Program-made: the position numbers and the translations under genes
Notes under the pieces: generated by a model
Database searches by the model: none
The model's input: only the letters and a program-made list of their open reading frames with translations
Told to the model about the DNA's origin: nothing
Part shown: positions 26,567-35,603 of the stretch, one piece after another
Layout of the letters: each line of letters opens with the position of its first letter
Position numbering within the stretch: the stretch's first letter is position 1
DNA from: Corallococcus carmarthensis
GTDB taxonomy: Bacteria; Myxococcota; Myxococcia; Myxococcales; Myxococcaceae
Direction of reading: 5' to 3'
Assembly (NCBI RefSeq): GCF_003611695.1
Contig: NZ_RAWE01000007.1
Location: forward strand, 1-64,000
DNA length: 64,000 nt

Positions 26567-29323
26567 TCAGTCCGCCCGCTCCACCAGCAGCACGAAGCGC
26601 GTCCAGGCGGCGCGGGCGTCGCGCGCGAGCCACGCCTGGCGCTCGTCGCGCAGCGCGATGGCCGCGGGCTTGCCGGCGTGGATGCCCCTGCGCACGCCGT
26701 CGAAGAAGCGGCCGGCGGCGTCCGGGATGTCCACCGTGGAGGCCAGCACCGCGCGGGCCCCGGAGTCGATGAAGGCCGCGGGCAGGCTGAAGGGCTCCGT
26801 GCTCTGGAGGGACGCGGTGCGGCCCGCGCTGCACGCGGCCAGGAACACGGTGGGCGCGCCGGTGAGCCGCTGCTCGCGCACCACGTCCGCGGTGAGCGCG
26901 TAGCGGCCGTTCACCTCCGGTGACAGCACCACCAGCGACGCGCCGGAGATGCTGGGGTCGGTGATGCCGTGCGCGTGGATTTCAATCTCCGTGGCATCCG
27001 CCATCCGCTCCAGCACGCGCGAGGGCGTGGCGTCCGCGCCGGACAGCACGTCCGGCGGCGCGGCGCCCGGCTCCGCCTCCGGCGTCCACGAGGGGAGCCG
27101 GGGCAGCTGCAGCAGCGACGGCGCGTCCACGCCGGCCACCACCAGGCGGCGCGTGGACATGGAAGCAGGCGTCGGACGCGGCCCCTGCGCGCGGCCCAGG
27201 CGGAAGCTCCAGGCCATCTCCGGCGGCAGCAGGTCCGTGCGGCCGAAGAGGGGCGTCCACGCGAACACGTCCACGCGCTCGCAGCCGGCGAGCGTCTGGC
27301 GCAGGGGCTCCGGCACCAGCCGGGACGAATCCGTCCGGGCGAAGGGCTCCCGGCGGGAGCCGTCGTAGTAGCCCTTCACCTCGCCCTTGGGGCCCAGCGC
27401 CACCAGCGTGGTGCGCTCGGCGTGGATGCTGGCCGCCAGCGCGCACCGCGAGGGCACGGGCGTGCCCAGCTGCGCGGCCATCAGCGCCACCACCTTGGGG
27501 AACTCACCGGCGCGGCCCGCGTCCGCCGCGAGCGACGAATAGCTGAGGGCCCAGGTCTCACGCCCCAGCACGTCGCCGCGGGGCAGGGCCTCCGCGTCCG
27601 CGATGGCGCGCTTGAGCAGCGCCTCTCCCCCGGCCCGGTCCTGGTCCAGGAGGAAGCGGCCCTCCAGGTAGTGCGTGTAGATGCGGTCGCTCTCCGGGAT
27701 GGAGTCACCCTCCAGGGCCCGCGTGGTGACCGTCTTCAGCCACTGCGCGTCCCGGGGGCCGGAGCCGAAGCGCGACAGCTCCGCGACCGTCGCGCCGAAC
27801 ACGAGCTCCATGGGGTTGTCCGCGCAGGCGTCCGCCACTTCCAGCTCGCGCCGCGCGGCGTCCGGCCGCAGGTCCAGGTAGTACAGGTGCGCCAGCTGCA
27901 CGTGGGGCCAGGAGCAGCTGCGGGTGGCGCCTCGCGCGGACCACTCCTCCAGGTAGGCGCGCGCGCTGCCCAGGTCGTTGCGGGAGCGCGCCACGTGGCT
28001 GAGGATCTCCAGGACGCTGAACTCCGTGTCCCACTCCCGCAGCTGCCGGGCGCCCGCCCACAGCACGCGCGCGTGCTGCTCCGCCTCCGTGAGGCGCTGC
28101 AGGTCCGTGTAGAAGATGGTCAGCCGGCGCTCCAGGTCCAGGCAGCGCACCGACAGCGTCGTCTCACGGCAGCGCTGGAGCGCGTTGAACAGCCGCTGCT
28201 CGGCCTTCCACCATGAGCCCTCGACGACCTCCTGGCGCGCCTGGTCCCGCTCCGCGATGTACGTGAACCAGGGGTCGCCCATGCGGCCGATGCGCGCGAC
28301 CATGTCCTGCAGGCGGGTCAGGGAGCCGTTGCGGCTGCGCAAGAGCGCGCCCAGATAGATGTCGTCATCCCCGGACACGCGCGCCCGGTCCAGCAGGGTC
28401 TCCGGAACGCCCTGGCCCGCGCGCAGCGCCTCCGCGTACTGGCGCGCCAGCTCCGCCCGGCGGGAGAAGTCGCGCTTCGACACGCGCTGCACGTAGTCCG
28501 TGAGCACGCTGCCGCCCTGCAGCCGGTCCAGCTCCTTCGCCAGGGGCAGCAGCGACAGCGCGCGCTCCTTCGACGCCGCGGTGCGCACGGCATCATAGAA
28601 GACGCCGCGCACCGCGCCCGGGAGCTGCCGGGCCGCGTCCATGGGCAGCGGCGCCTTGGGGTCTTGCACCAGGGCCATCGTCGCGTCGCGCGCGGCCTTC
28701 CACTGGCGCTGGCGCTCCAGCGTGGACTCGCGCAGGGACAGCGCCTGGGCGTGGGCCTCACGCCCCCAGCCCTGCTCGTTGCGCTTCGCCACCTCTTCGA
28801 ACAGCTCCGACGCGCGCAGCGTCAGCCCCATCTCGCGGAACACCAGCGCGCGGTTCCACAGGGCCTGCGTCAGGCCGGGCTTCGCGGTGAGCGCGGCGTC
28901 CAGCAGGCGCAGCGCGCGCTCGTGGTCGCCCTTGGCGAGCGCCACCGCCGCCAGGTCGCTGTCACGCTCCGGAGAGGCCGGCAGGCGCTCCAGGAAGGAC
29001 GCCGCCTGGCTCCACTCGCCCTCCAGGGCATAGGCCGCCGCGATGCCGCCCCAGTCCTCGCGGGCCTCCATGCGGGCAAGCGGGCCCAGGGGCATCGGCT
29101 CGGTGGGCACCGGGCAACCGCCAGCGGGGGCACGCGAGCGGTAGCGGTCGGCTTCCGGGTGCGTCAGGCGGGCCTCGATGCGGGCCGCCGCCCGGCGATC
29201 CGCCCAGAAGGTGTCAGGAACGGACTGCGGCTGCGCCCGGGGCTTCAGGGCCGCGACTCCCGCCGCCAGGAGCGGGAGGGCCAGCGCCAGCGCCCAGAGA
29301 CTCGTTTTCGCCGGCTTCACCAT
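26567..29323 (-). CDS. TPR-CHAT protein (putative caspase-like protease)
   Basis: A 918-aa protein. An N-terminal hydrophobic segment (LWALALALPLLAAGVAAL) is a signal peptide or anchor, so the bulk is probably outside the cytoplasm. A TPR-like region about 150 residues long is homologous to the outer domain of the nearby anti-sigma factor. More TPR-like helices follow to about residue 600. The C-terminal 300 residues form a CHAT domain with catalytic His785 (IEIHAHGI) and Cys831 (FLAACSAGR), both intact. CHAT proteases include separase relatives and Csx29. The ATG has GAGGGG upstream. Substrate unknown; the shared domain suggests a link to the sigma/anti-sigma pair 2 kb downstream. It is monocistronic. 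Confidence 0.9.
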   Translation of the reverse strand: MVKPAKTSLWALALALPLLAAGVAALKPRAQPQSVPDTFWADRRAAARIEARLTHPEADRYRSRAPAGGCPVPTEPMPLGPLARMEAREDWGGIAAAYALEGEWSQAASFLERLPASPERDSDLAAVALAKGDHERALRLLDAALTAKPGLTQALWNRALVFREMGLTLRASELFEEVAKRNEQGWGREAHAQALSLRESTLERQRQWKAARDATMALVQDPKAPLPMDAARQLPGAVRGVFYDAVRTAASKERALSLLPLAKELDRLQGGSVLTDYVQRVSKRDFSRRAELARQYAEALRAGQGVPETLLDRARVSGDDDIYLGALLRSRNGSLTRLQDMVARIGRMGDPWFTYIAERDQARQEVVEGSWWKAEQRLFNALQRCRETTLSVRCLDLERRLTIFYTDLQRLTEAEQHARVLWAGARQLREWDTEFSVLEILSHVARSRNDLGSARAYLEEWSARGATRSCSWPHVQLAHLYYLDLRPDAARRELEVADACADNPMELVFGATVAELSRFGSGPRDAQWLKTVTTRALEGDSIPESDRIYTHYLEGRFLLDQDRAGGEALLKRAIADAEALPRGDVLGRETWALSYSSLAADAGRAGEFPKVVALMAAQLGTPVPSRCALAASIHAERTTLVALGPKGEVKGYYDGSRREPFARTDSSRLVPEPLRQTLAGCERVDVFAWTPLFGRTDLLPPEMAWSFRLGRAQGPRPTPASMSTRRLVVAGVDAPSLLQLPRLPSWTPEAEPGAAPPDVLSGADATPSRVLERMADATEIEIHAHGITDPSISGASLVVLSPEVNGRYALTADVVREQRLTGAPTVFLAACSAGRTASLQSTEPFSLPAAFIDSGARAVLASTVDIPDAAGRFFDGVRRGIHAGKPAAIALRDERQAWLARDARAAWTRFVLLVERAD

Positions 29324-29837
29324 GCGGTCCCCTCGGGCGTCTCCCCCCTGCCGCCCTTCCGGGACGTTCTACACCAACCTCCGACGAACGCCGACCTGGC
29401 CTCGCGTCCTGCCTCCAGGCGTCCCATGACGCGGTGGGCAGCAAGGCGGTGGGAAAACAGGCGCATCGGATGTTTTGGGCGACACACGCTCCAATAGACG
29501 GGCTGGTCCGCCGATCTTGAAAAAAGGCCCCACTTCCCACGTTCGATGCGAGAGGGAGACGGGGCGCCGGGCCGTCAGGCTGTTGGGGGAATGACGCCCG
29601 GGGGCCCGCCTGCACGGCTGCTCTCAACCGATGGTTTGAGTGCCCGCATCCTCCCGGAATCACGCGCTTCGGCATGCCTGGGGAAGTGACGGGCGGCAGG
29701 GCCCTGTCTGCTTTCAATCCCAGCAGACGTCCCGCCAGGCGCGCGTCCGGCAGGGGGTTGGCAGGCGGGACGGGGCGGGAAGGCTTTTTCCCCGCCACGT
29801 GTCCTCGTGGCCCAACCCGGACCGAAAGGACCCCTGT
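29324..29837. other. Intergenic spacer between divergent TPR-CHAT and lyase genes
   Basis: 514 bp with no frame I would call a gene. It contains a short A-run (cttgaaaaaaggcccc near 29516), then GC-rich sequence with several short inverted repeats (for example gcaggcggg/cccgcc near 29755). The lyase ribosome-binding site AAAGGA is at its right end. Two divergent promoters are expected; no riboswitch was recognised. Confidence 0.4.
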
Positions 29838-30902
29838 TTGAAGCGACTCCTTCAGCTCGTTGCCGCGGCCTCCCTGATGCCCGCCCTGTCTTTCGCTGGC
29901 GTCATCTGGAAGGGCGACTTCGAGACCGGCAACACGTCCCAGTGGACGCGCCAGCAGGCCGTTGCCAACAGCCGCTTGCAGGTCGTGACAGATGTGGTGC
30001 GTGACGGCAGGTACGCCCTCAAGGCCACGGTGAAGCAGGGCGATGATCCCATCAACGCCAGCGGCAACCGCAACGAACTGCTGTACCTGACCCACGAGAC
30101 GCAGGGGAAGGAGTACTACTACAAGTGGAGCACGCTCTTCCCGTCGAACTACCCCGTGCATGACTCGTGGCAGGTCATCACGCAGTGGCACCAGGAGAGC
30201 TGCTGTGGCTCGCCGCCGCTGGAGTTCTTCGTGCGCGGGGACAAGATCAACCTGCGCGTGGGCGGCAACACCACGCCCGTGCTGTGGCAGACGTCCATCG
30301 ACAAGGGCAACTGGCACGACTTCGTGCTGCACGTGAAGTGGTCTTCGGACAAGAAGGCCGGCTTCGTGGAGCTGTGGCACAACGGCCAGCACGTGCTGCC
30401 GAAGACCTACGGCGCCAACCAGTTCGGCAAGGAGCTGAACTACCTGAAGATGGGTCTGTACCGCGACGACGCCATCAAGCCCGAAGGCAGCATCTACCAC
30501 GACGGCTTCACCATCGCCTCGACGCTCGAGGACGTGATGCCGCCCGCGCCCGCGCCGGTGGAGGAGACGCCCGCGCCCACTCCGGTGCCGGACGACACGA
30601 CCATTCCCCCGGGTGACACCACCACGCCCCCGGTGGCGGAGACCCCGGCGACGAGCACGCCGGAAGTGCCCACCACCCCGCTGCCCACCGTGGGCGGGCA
30701 GATCCCCACCGTCCCCACCACGACCGTGTCCAACAACCCCAATGGCCTGCCGGACGCGTCCGAAGGCGTGGCGGGAGGCTGCAGCGCGTCCGGCACGTCC
30801 GGCACCCTGCCCTTCGCCGCCGCCCTGCTGCTGCTGGGCGCCGCCACGCTGCGCCGCCGCCGGGCCCCCGCCCGCGCGCTGGCCCGGCGCGCGAAGCGCT
30901 GA
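29838..30902 (+). CDS. Secreted polysaccharide lyase with MYXO-CTERM tail
   Basis: A 354-aa protein. TTG is taken as start because AAAGGA lies seven bases before it and the product begins with a normal signal peptide (MKRLLQLVAAASLMPALSFA). The jelly-roll catalytic region spans residues about 22-235 (DFETGNTSQWTRQQ, GNRNELLYL, YYYKWSTLFPSNYPV, WQVITQWHQ, LKMGLYRDD), typical of the heparin-lyase-I-like/PL20-type polysaccharide lyase family. A Pro/Thr linker (TPVPDDTTIPPGDTTTPP) follows, then a MYXO-CTERM tail: GGCSASG, a hydrophobic helix and RRRR. It probably cleaves a uronic-acid polysaccharide at the cell surface. Exact substrate unknown. Confidence 0.87.
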   Translation: MKRLLQLVAAASLMPALSFAGVIWKGDFETGNTSQWTRQQAVANSRLQVVTDVVRDGRYALKATVKQGDDPINASGNRNELLYLTHETQGKEYYYKWSTLFPSNYPVHDSWQVITQWHQESCCGSPPLEFFVRGDKINLRVGGNTTPVLWQTSIDKGNWHDFVLHVKWSSDKKAGFVELWHNGQHVLPKTYGANQFGKELNYLKMGLYRDDAIKPEGSIYHDGFTIASTLEDVMPPAPAPVEETPAPTPVPDDTTIPPGDTTTPPVAETPATSTPEVPTTPLPTVGGQIPTVPTTTVSNNPNGLPDASEGVAGGCSASGTSGTLPFAAALLLLGAATLRRRRAPARALARRAKR

Positions 30903-30931
30903 CTTCCGCCCGTCACCGAAGCAAGTTCCAT

Positions 30932-30971
30932 GGCCCGGTGTGTCCTCGTGACGCACCGGGCCTTCTTGTTT
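30932..30971 (+). terminator. Intrinsic terminator after the polysaccharide lyase gene
   Basis: Perfect 9-bp stem ggcccggtg (30932-30940) / caccgggcc (30954-30962), followed by TTCTTGTTT. Confidence 0.85.
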
Positions 30972-31005
30972 CACGAGACTTTCTTCGCCAACGCAACAAT
31001 GTCAG

Positions 31006-31022
31006 AGAATTTAAGTAATTCT
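31006..31022. promoter_or_regulatory. AT-rich inverted repeat upstream of the S1 protease gene
   Basis: AGAATT-TAAGT-AATTCT lies in a strikingly AT-rich 40-bp stretch, 73 bp before the protease start. In such a GC-rich genome this is the likely promoter or operator region. No clean -35/-10 pair could be fixed. Confidence 0.4.
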
Positions 31023-31094
31023 TGAATTGCTTGACCTTCGCGGCTCAGTCGGGTTTCGCTTCGGGCTTCCCCGCAGCACGAAAGGCAGGACCCG

Positions 31095-32627
31095 ATGAAG
31101 CGGACCTTCGGTCTGTTCTCCACCGCGACGGCGCTGTTCGCCGGTGCCACGTTGAGCGTCATCCCCTCGCTGGCGCTGGCGGCTCCTTCCCAGGCGGAAG
31201 CGGCGCTGGCGCACGACGTGTCGCCGGACATCCTCTCCGCGATGCAGCGGGACCTGGGCCTGACGGCGGACGGCGTGAAGCGGCGGCTGGCGTCGGAGGC
31301 GGCGGCGGTGCGCGTGGAAGGTTCGCTGCGCGCGGAGCTGGGCGAGCGCTTTGGCGGCGCGTGGATGAACGCGGACGGCAGCGCGCTGGTGGTGGGCGTC
31401 ACGACGGACGCGGACGCGGACGCGGTCCGCCGCGCGGGGGCGGTGCCCCAGAAGGTGAAGTACACGCAGGCGGCGCTGGACGCGGTGAAGGCCCAGCTGG
31501 ACAGCCATGCGCGGACGGCGGGCCGCACCGTGCACGCCTGGTACGTGGACGTGATGACGAACAGCGTGGTGGTGCTGGCGCAGGACTCCGCGCTGACGGG
31601 CGGCACGGACTTCCTGGCGAAGGCGGGCGTGAAGCACGACGCGGTGCGCGTGGTTGCGTCGCGCGAGGAGATCCAGCCGCTGTACGACCTGCGCGGCGGT
31701 GACGCGTACTACCCGGGCAACGCGCGCTGCTCCATCGGCTTCCCGGTGGCGGGCGGCTTCGTGACGGCGGGCCACTGTGGCGGCGCGGGCACGACCACCA
31801 GCGGCAGCGGCGTGGCGCAGGGCACGGTGGTGGCGTCCACCTTCCCCGGCAACGACTACGCGTGGGTGCGCACCAACGGCTCCTGGGTGTCGCAGCCGTG
31901 GGTGAACAACTACGCGGGCGGCAACGTGCTGGTGTACGGGTCGCAGGAGGCGGGCATCAACGCGTCCATCTGTCGCTCGGGCTCCACCACCGGCTGGCGC
32001 TGTGGCGTCATCCAGCAGAAGAACGTCACGGTGAACTACAACGTGGGCCCGGTGTACGGCCTCACGCAGACGAACGCGTGCGCGGAGGGTGGTGACTCCG
32101 GCGGCTCGTGGCTGTCCGGCAACCAGGCGCAGGGCGTGACGTCCGGCGGCTCCGGCAACTGCACCACGGGTGGCAACACCTTCTTCCAGCCGCTCAACCC
32201 CATCCTGGGCGTCTACGGCCTGTCGCTCACCACGTCCGGCAGCGGCGGCTCGGGCGGGCCCATCATCGGCCTGGCGAACAAGTGCATCGACGTGCCGAAC
32301 TCCAACACGGCCGACGGCACTCGCCTGCAGCTGTGGGACTGCAACGGCACCAACGCGCAGAAGTGGACCTTCATGTCGGACGGCACCGTGCGCGCCTTCG
32401 GCAAGTGCATGGACGTGGCCTGGGGCTCCAGCGCCAACGGCACGGCCATCCAGCTGGTCACCTGCTCCGGCAACCCGGCGCAGCAGTTCGTCCTCTCCGG
32501 CGCCGGTGACCTGGTGAACCCCCAGGCCAACAAGTGCGTGGACGTGACCAGCGGCAACTCCGCCAGCGGCACCCCGCTGCAGCTCTGGGAGTGCAACGGC
32601 ACCAGCGCGCAGAAGTGGCGCCGGTAG
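31095..32627 (+). CDS. Secreted S1 family serine protease with ricin-type lectin domain
   Basis: A 510-aa pre-pro-enzyme. Signal peptide (GATLSVIPSLALA), then a pro-region of about 165 residues of the alpha-lytic protease type (LTADGVKRRLASEAAAV...GGAWMN). The trypsin-fold catalytic domain has His in TAGHCGG, Asp in PGNDYAWVR and Ser in GGDSGGSW. A Gly/Ser hinge (TTSGSGGSGG) leads to a ricin B lectin domain of about 125 residues with repeated LQLWDCNGTNAQKW-type QxW units. It is predicted to be exported, self-processed, and to bind glycans while digesting prey or matrix protein. ATG is preceded by GAAAGGCAGGA. Confidence 0.93.
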   Translation: MKRTFGLFSTATALFAGATLSVIPSLALAAPSQAEAALAHDVSPDILSAMQRDLGLTADGVKRRLASEAAAVRVEGSLRAELGERFGGAWMNADGSALVVGVTTDADADAVRRAGAVPQKVKYTQAALDAVKAQLDSHARTAGRTVHAWYVDVMTNSVVVLAQDSALTGGTDFLAKAGVKHDAVRVVASREEIQPLYDLRGGDAYYPGNARCSIGFPVAGGFVTAGHCGGAGTTTSGSGVAQGTVVASTFPGNDYAWVRTNGSWVSQPWVNNYAGGNVLVYGSQEAGINASICRSGSTTGWRCGVIQQKNVTVNYNVGPVYGLTQTNACAEGGDSGGSWLSGNQAQGVTSGGSGNCTTGGNTFFQPLNPILGVYGLSLTTSGSGGSGGPIIGLANKCIDVPNSNTADGTRLQLWDCNGTNAQKWTFMSDGTVRAFGKCMDVAWGSSANGTAIQLVTCSGNPAQQFVLSGAGDLVNPQANKCVDVTSGNSASGTPLQLWECNGTSAQKWRR

Positions 32628-32655
32628 TCGTCCCCTGCCCCTCCTGAAATGAAGA

Positions 32656-32697
32656 AGCGCGGGCCCCCAACTCACCGGGGACCCGCGCTTTGTTCTT
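32656..32697 (+). terminator. Terminator between convergent protease and emrB genes
   Basis: Arms agcgcgggccccc and ggggacccgcgct pair over 12 of 13 bases and are followed by TTTGTTCTT on the plus strand. On the minus strand the stem is followed by TCTTC, so it may work both ways. Confidence 0.8.
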
Positions 32698-32713
32698 CAC
32701 GGCGGCCCGCGCG

Positions 32714-34264
32714 TCAGTGCGCGCCTTCCACCTTCACGGTGGGGTCCGCCTTCTGGAGCATGGCCACCAGGACCAACGCGCAGACGAACAGCACGGCGAG
32801 GATGAGGAAGTTCGTGTTGAAGGCCCGCACCAGCGCCTGCGCGTTGATGCGTTGGCCCAAGAGGCCGTAGGCGGCGCCCGTGGGGTTCAGCACGCCCCTC
32901 GCGGCCATGGCCCCCGTCATCTGGGAGACCTGCTCCTGCGCCACCTGCCCGTAGACGTCCACGTGCGAGGTGATGGCGGTGACGTTGGCCTGGGTGGAGC
33001 GGCTGAGCGCGCTGCTCATCCACGCGGTGCCGATGGAGCCACCCAGCTCGCGGGTCAGGTTGAAGAGGCCCGACGCGTTGCCTCGCTGCTCTGGACGCAG
33101 GTTGCTGAGCGCCATCACCGACAGCGGCACGAAGATGAAGCCCAGCGAGCAGGCGCGGATGAACACCGGCGTGATGAGGGTGATTTCATCCACCCGCGTG
33201 GCCAGGTGGCCGTTGGTCCACAGCGAGAAGCTCATGCCCAGGATGCCGAAGCCGATGAGGAACCGGCCATCCACCTTGCCACCGAACTTGCCGATGAGCG
33301 GCATCAGCAGAATCTGGATGGCGCTGCCCTTGAGGAAGATGAGCCCGATGTCCAACGCCTCGTAGCGCATCACGGAGCCGCAGAAGAGGCTGAAGAGGAA
33401 CGAGCCGGAGAACAGCGCCGTGCCCACGAGGAAGTTCACCCCCGTGGCCGCGGAGTAAGAGCGGTTGGCGAACACCCTCAGGTCCACCACGGGACTGGGT
33501 GTCTCCAGCTCGTGGACGACGAAGGTGACGAGCGCGATGCCCGCGATGACCGCCAGCAGGGTAATCAACCGGCTGTCGAACCAGTCCTCGCGGTTGCCCT
33601 CCTCCAGCACGTACTGGAGGCACGCCATGCCCACGGCGAGCAGCGCGATGCCGTTCCTGTCCACCTTCTCCATGGACGGTTCGAAGTGGGGCTGTTCGAT
33701 GTAGCGCCACGCCATGTACGCGGCGAAGAGGCCCACCGGCACGTTGATGAGGAAGATCCAGTGCCAGCTCGCCGCCTCGATGAGGAGGCCACCGACGGTG
33801 GGCCCCAGGAGCGGGCCCGTCACGGCGCCCAGGCCGAAGAGGGCGCCCGCCATGCCGTGCTCCTCGCGCGGGTAGCGGGCGAAGAGGATGGCCTGGGACG
33901 TGGGGATGATGGCGCCGCCGCCCATGCCCTGGAGGATGCGGAAGGCCACCAGCGAGGGCAGGTTCCACGACAGGCCGCACAGCACGCTGGCCACCGTGAA
34001 GAGGATGATGGAGAACGTGAAGTACTTCCGGTAGCCGAAGCGGCGCTGCAGCCAGCCCGTCATCGGGATGACCACCACGTTGGCCATCATGTAGCCCGTG
34101 GACACCCAGGCGATCTGATCCAACGGCGTGCCGAAGCTCGCGCGGATGTCGCTCAGGGCCACGTTGACGATGGAGATGTCCAGCACGGACATCAGCGCCG
34201 CGGCCATGGCCGCGATGGTGATGCCCGCCTTGGAACCTTGGATGACGTCGCGGCGTGCGTCCAC
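32714..34264 (-). CDS. emrB: DHA2 family MFS drug efflux transporter (EmrB type)
   Basis: A 516-aa, 14-helix major facilitator of the DHA2 (EmrB/QacA) family. Motif A appears as GWLQRRFGYRKYF and motif C as GPLLGPTVGGLLIEAASWHWIFLINVPVG. The motif D1-like DISIVNVALSDI is in the first helix. Such proteins export toxic compounds by proton antiport, using an EmrA adaptor to reach the outer membrane. Start is GTG, five bases after the emrA stop. It is last in marR-emrA-emrB. No TolC gene is nearby, so an outer-membrane channel must come from elsewhere. Confidence 0.92.
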   Translation of the reverse strand: MDARRDVIQGSKAGITIAAMAAALMSVLDISIVNVALSDIRASFGTPLDQIAWVSTGYMMANVVVIPMTGWLQRRFGYRKYFTFSIILFTVASVLCGLSWNLPSLVAFRILQGMGGGAIIPTSQAILFARYPREEHGMAGALFGLGAVTGPLLGPTVGGLLIEAASWHWIFLINVPVGLFAAYMAWRYIEQPHFEPSMEKVDRNGIALLAVGMACLQYVLEEGNREDWFDSRLITLLAVIAGIALVTFVVHELETPSPVVDLRVFANRSYSAATGVNFLVGTALFSGSFLFSLFCGSVMRYEALDIGLIFLKGSAIQILLMPLIGKFGGKVDGRFLIGFGILGMSFSLWTNGHLATRVDEITLITPVFIRACSLGFIFVPLSVMALSNLRPEQRGNASGLFNLTRELGGSIGTAWMSSALSRSTQANVTAITSHVDVYGQVAQEQVSQMTGAMAARGVLNPTGAAYGLLGQRINAQALVRAFNTNFLILAVLFVCALVLVAMLQKADPTVKVEGAH

Positions 34265-34269
34265 GGGGG

Positions 34270-35553
34270 TTACTCCGCCTTCCGGGTATCCACCGCCGCG
34301 GTCTTCTGCGGCGCGGCTTCCGCGCCCGTGTCCACGGTGACGTAGGCGCTCATGCCCGGCTTGATGGGCAGTTCCTTCAGGTCACCGTCGAAGCGGATGA
34401 GCACGGGGATGCGCTGCACGACCTTCACGAAGTTGCCGGACGCGTTGTCGGGAGGCAGCAGGGCGAAGCGCGCGCCGCTGGCGCCCGCGAGGCTGTCCAC
34501 GTGGCCCTTGAACGCGTGGCCGCCGAAGGCGTCCACCTTCAGCTCCACCGGCTGGCCCGCGCGCATCTCACCGACCTGGTCCTCCTTGAAGTTGGCGACG
34601 ACCCAGATGTCGTTCTGCGGGACGACGGCCATCAGCGGGCGCTCCGGGCCCACCATCTGCCCCACCTCCACGGTGCGGCGGCTGACCACGCCGTCCACCG
34701 GGGCGCGCACCTGCGCGTAGGACACGTTGAGCTCCGCGAGCGTCAGCGCGGCGCGGGTCTGCTTGAGGCGGGCCTCGGCGAGCTTCAGCGCGGCCTGCGC
34801 GGCCTGCACCTGCACCGGCGCGGTCTCCGCGGCGGTGAGCTTGCCCTGCGCGGCCTCCAGGCCACCGGAGGAGCTCTGGATGCCCGCCTCGGTGGAGGTC
34901 AGGCGCGCGCGGGACTGGTCCAACGCGGCCTTGGCCGTGTCATACGCGGCCTGCCGGGTGTCCAGGTCGGACTGGGACAGCGCGCCCTGTTCGCGCAGCT
35001 GCTTCACGCGGCCCAGGTCCGTCTCCGCCAGCTTGAAGCGCGCTTCGGAGGAGGCCACGTCCGCGCGGGCCTGCTCCAGCGCGGCCTTGGAGGAGCTGAT
35101 GCCGCTGGAGGCCTGGGTGATACCGGCGCGGGCCTGACGCAGGTTGGCGCCCGCGTTGGCCTCCGTGAGGGTGAGCTGCGCCTGGGCGTTGGACAGCTGG
35201 GCCTCGGCGCTCATCACGTCCGCGCGAGCGACCTCCTGGCGGGCGTCCAGGTCCGCGTGGTCCAGCTCCACCACCACGTCGCCGGCCTTCACCGCCTGGT
35301 TGTCATGCACCAGCACGCGGGCCACCTGACCGGCCACGCGCGGCGACACGTTGGCGATGCGGCCTTCGACCTGCGCGTCGTCGGTGGACTCGTGGCCGTG
35401 GGTGAGGAGGAAGCGCGCGCCCGCGCCCAGCACCGCCACGCCCACGAGGATGGGCAGCACCTGCTTGGCGCGGGAGCGCTTCGCGGGCTTCGCGGCGACG
35501 GGGGCTTCGGTGGAGGGAGCGGCTTCCAGTGAAGGGGCGGTACGGGTCGTCAT
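34270..35553 (-). CDS. emrA: HlyD/EmrA-type membrane fusion protein
   Basis: A 427-aa periplasmic adaptor. One N-terminal transmembrane helix (VLPILVGVAVLGAGARFLL) is followed by a split biotinyl-lipoyl domain (ISPRVAGQV-like VSPRVAGQVARVLVHDNQAVKAGDVVVELD). A long coiled-coil hairpin spans about residues 110-275 with many Ala/Gln/Ser heptads, and the beta-barrel follows (RAPVDGVVSRRTVEVGQMV, WVVANFKEDQVG). It connects EmrB to an outer-membrane channel. The coiled coil is longer than in E. coli EmrA. It lies between marR (50 bp upstream) and emrB. Confidence 0.92.
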   Translation of the reverse strand: MTTRTAPSLEAAPSTEAPVAAKPAKRSRAKQVLPILVGVAVLGAGARFLLTHGHESTDDAQVEGRIANVSPRVAGQVARVLVHDNQAVKAGDVVVELDHADLDARQEVARADVMSAEAQLSNAQAQLTLTEANAGANLRQARAGITQASSGISSSKAALEQARADVASSEARFKLAETDLGRVKQLREQGALSQSDLDTRQAAYDTAKAALDQSRARLTSTEAGIQSSSGGLEAAQGKLTAAETAPVQVQAAQAALKLAEARLKQTRAALTLAELNVSYAQVRAPVDGVVSRRTVEVGQMVGPERPLMAVVPQNDIWVVANFKEDQVGEMRAGQPVELKVDAFGGHAFKGHVDSLAGASGARFALLPPDNASGNFVKVVQRIPVLIRFDGDLKELPIKPGMSAYVTVDTGAEAAPQKTAAVDTRKAE

Positions 35554-35603
35554 GGTTGTTGCTCGGTACGGCTGTTGTTGAAGAAGGGGTGTGGGAAGCG
35601 GGA

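Noticed and set aside
23733..29323. A type III-E CRISPR (Craspase) locus
   Set aside because: A CHAT protease and ECF sigma are present, but there is no Cas7-11, no Csx30/31 and no repeat-spacer array anywhere in the window.
29640..29837. N-terminal extension of the polysaccharide lyase from an ATG at 29640
   Set aside because: It would bury the signal peptide behind 66 non-conserved residues. A TTG with AAAGGA directly before the signal peptide is a better start.
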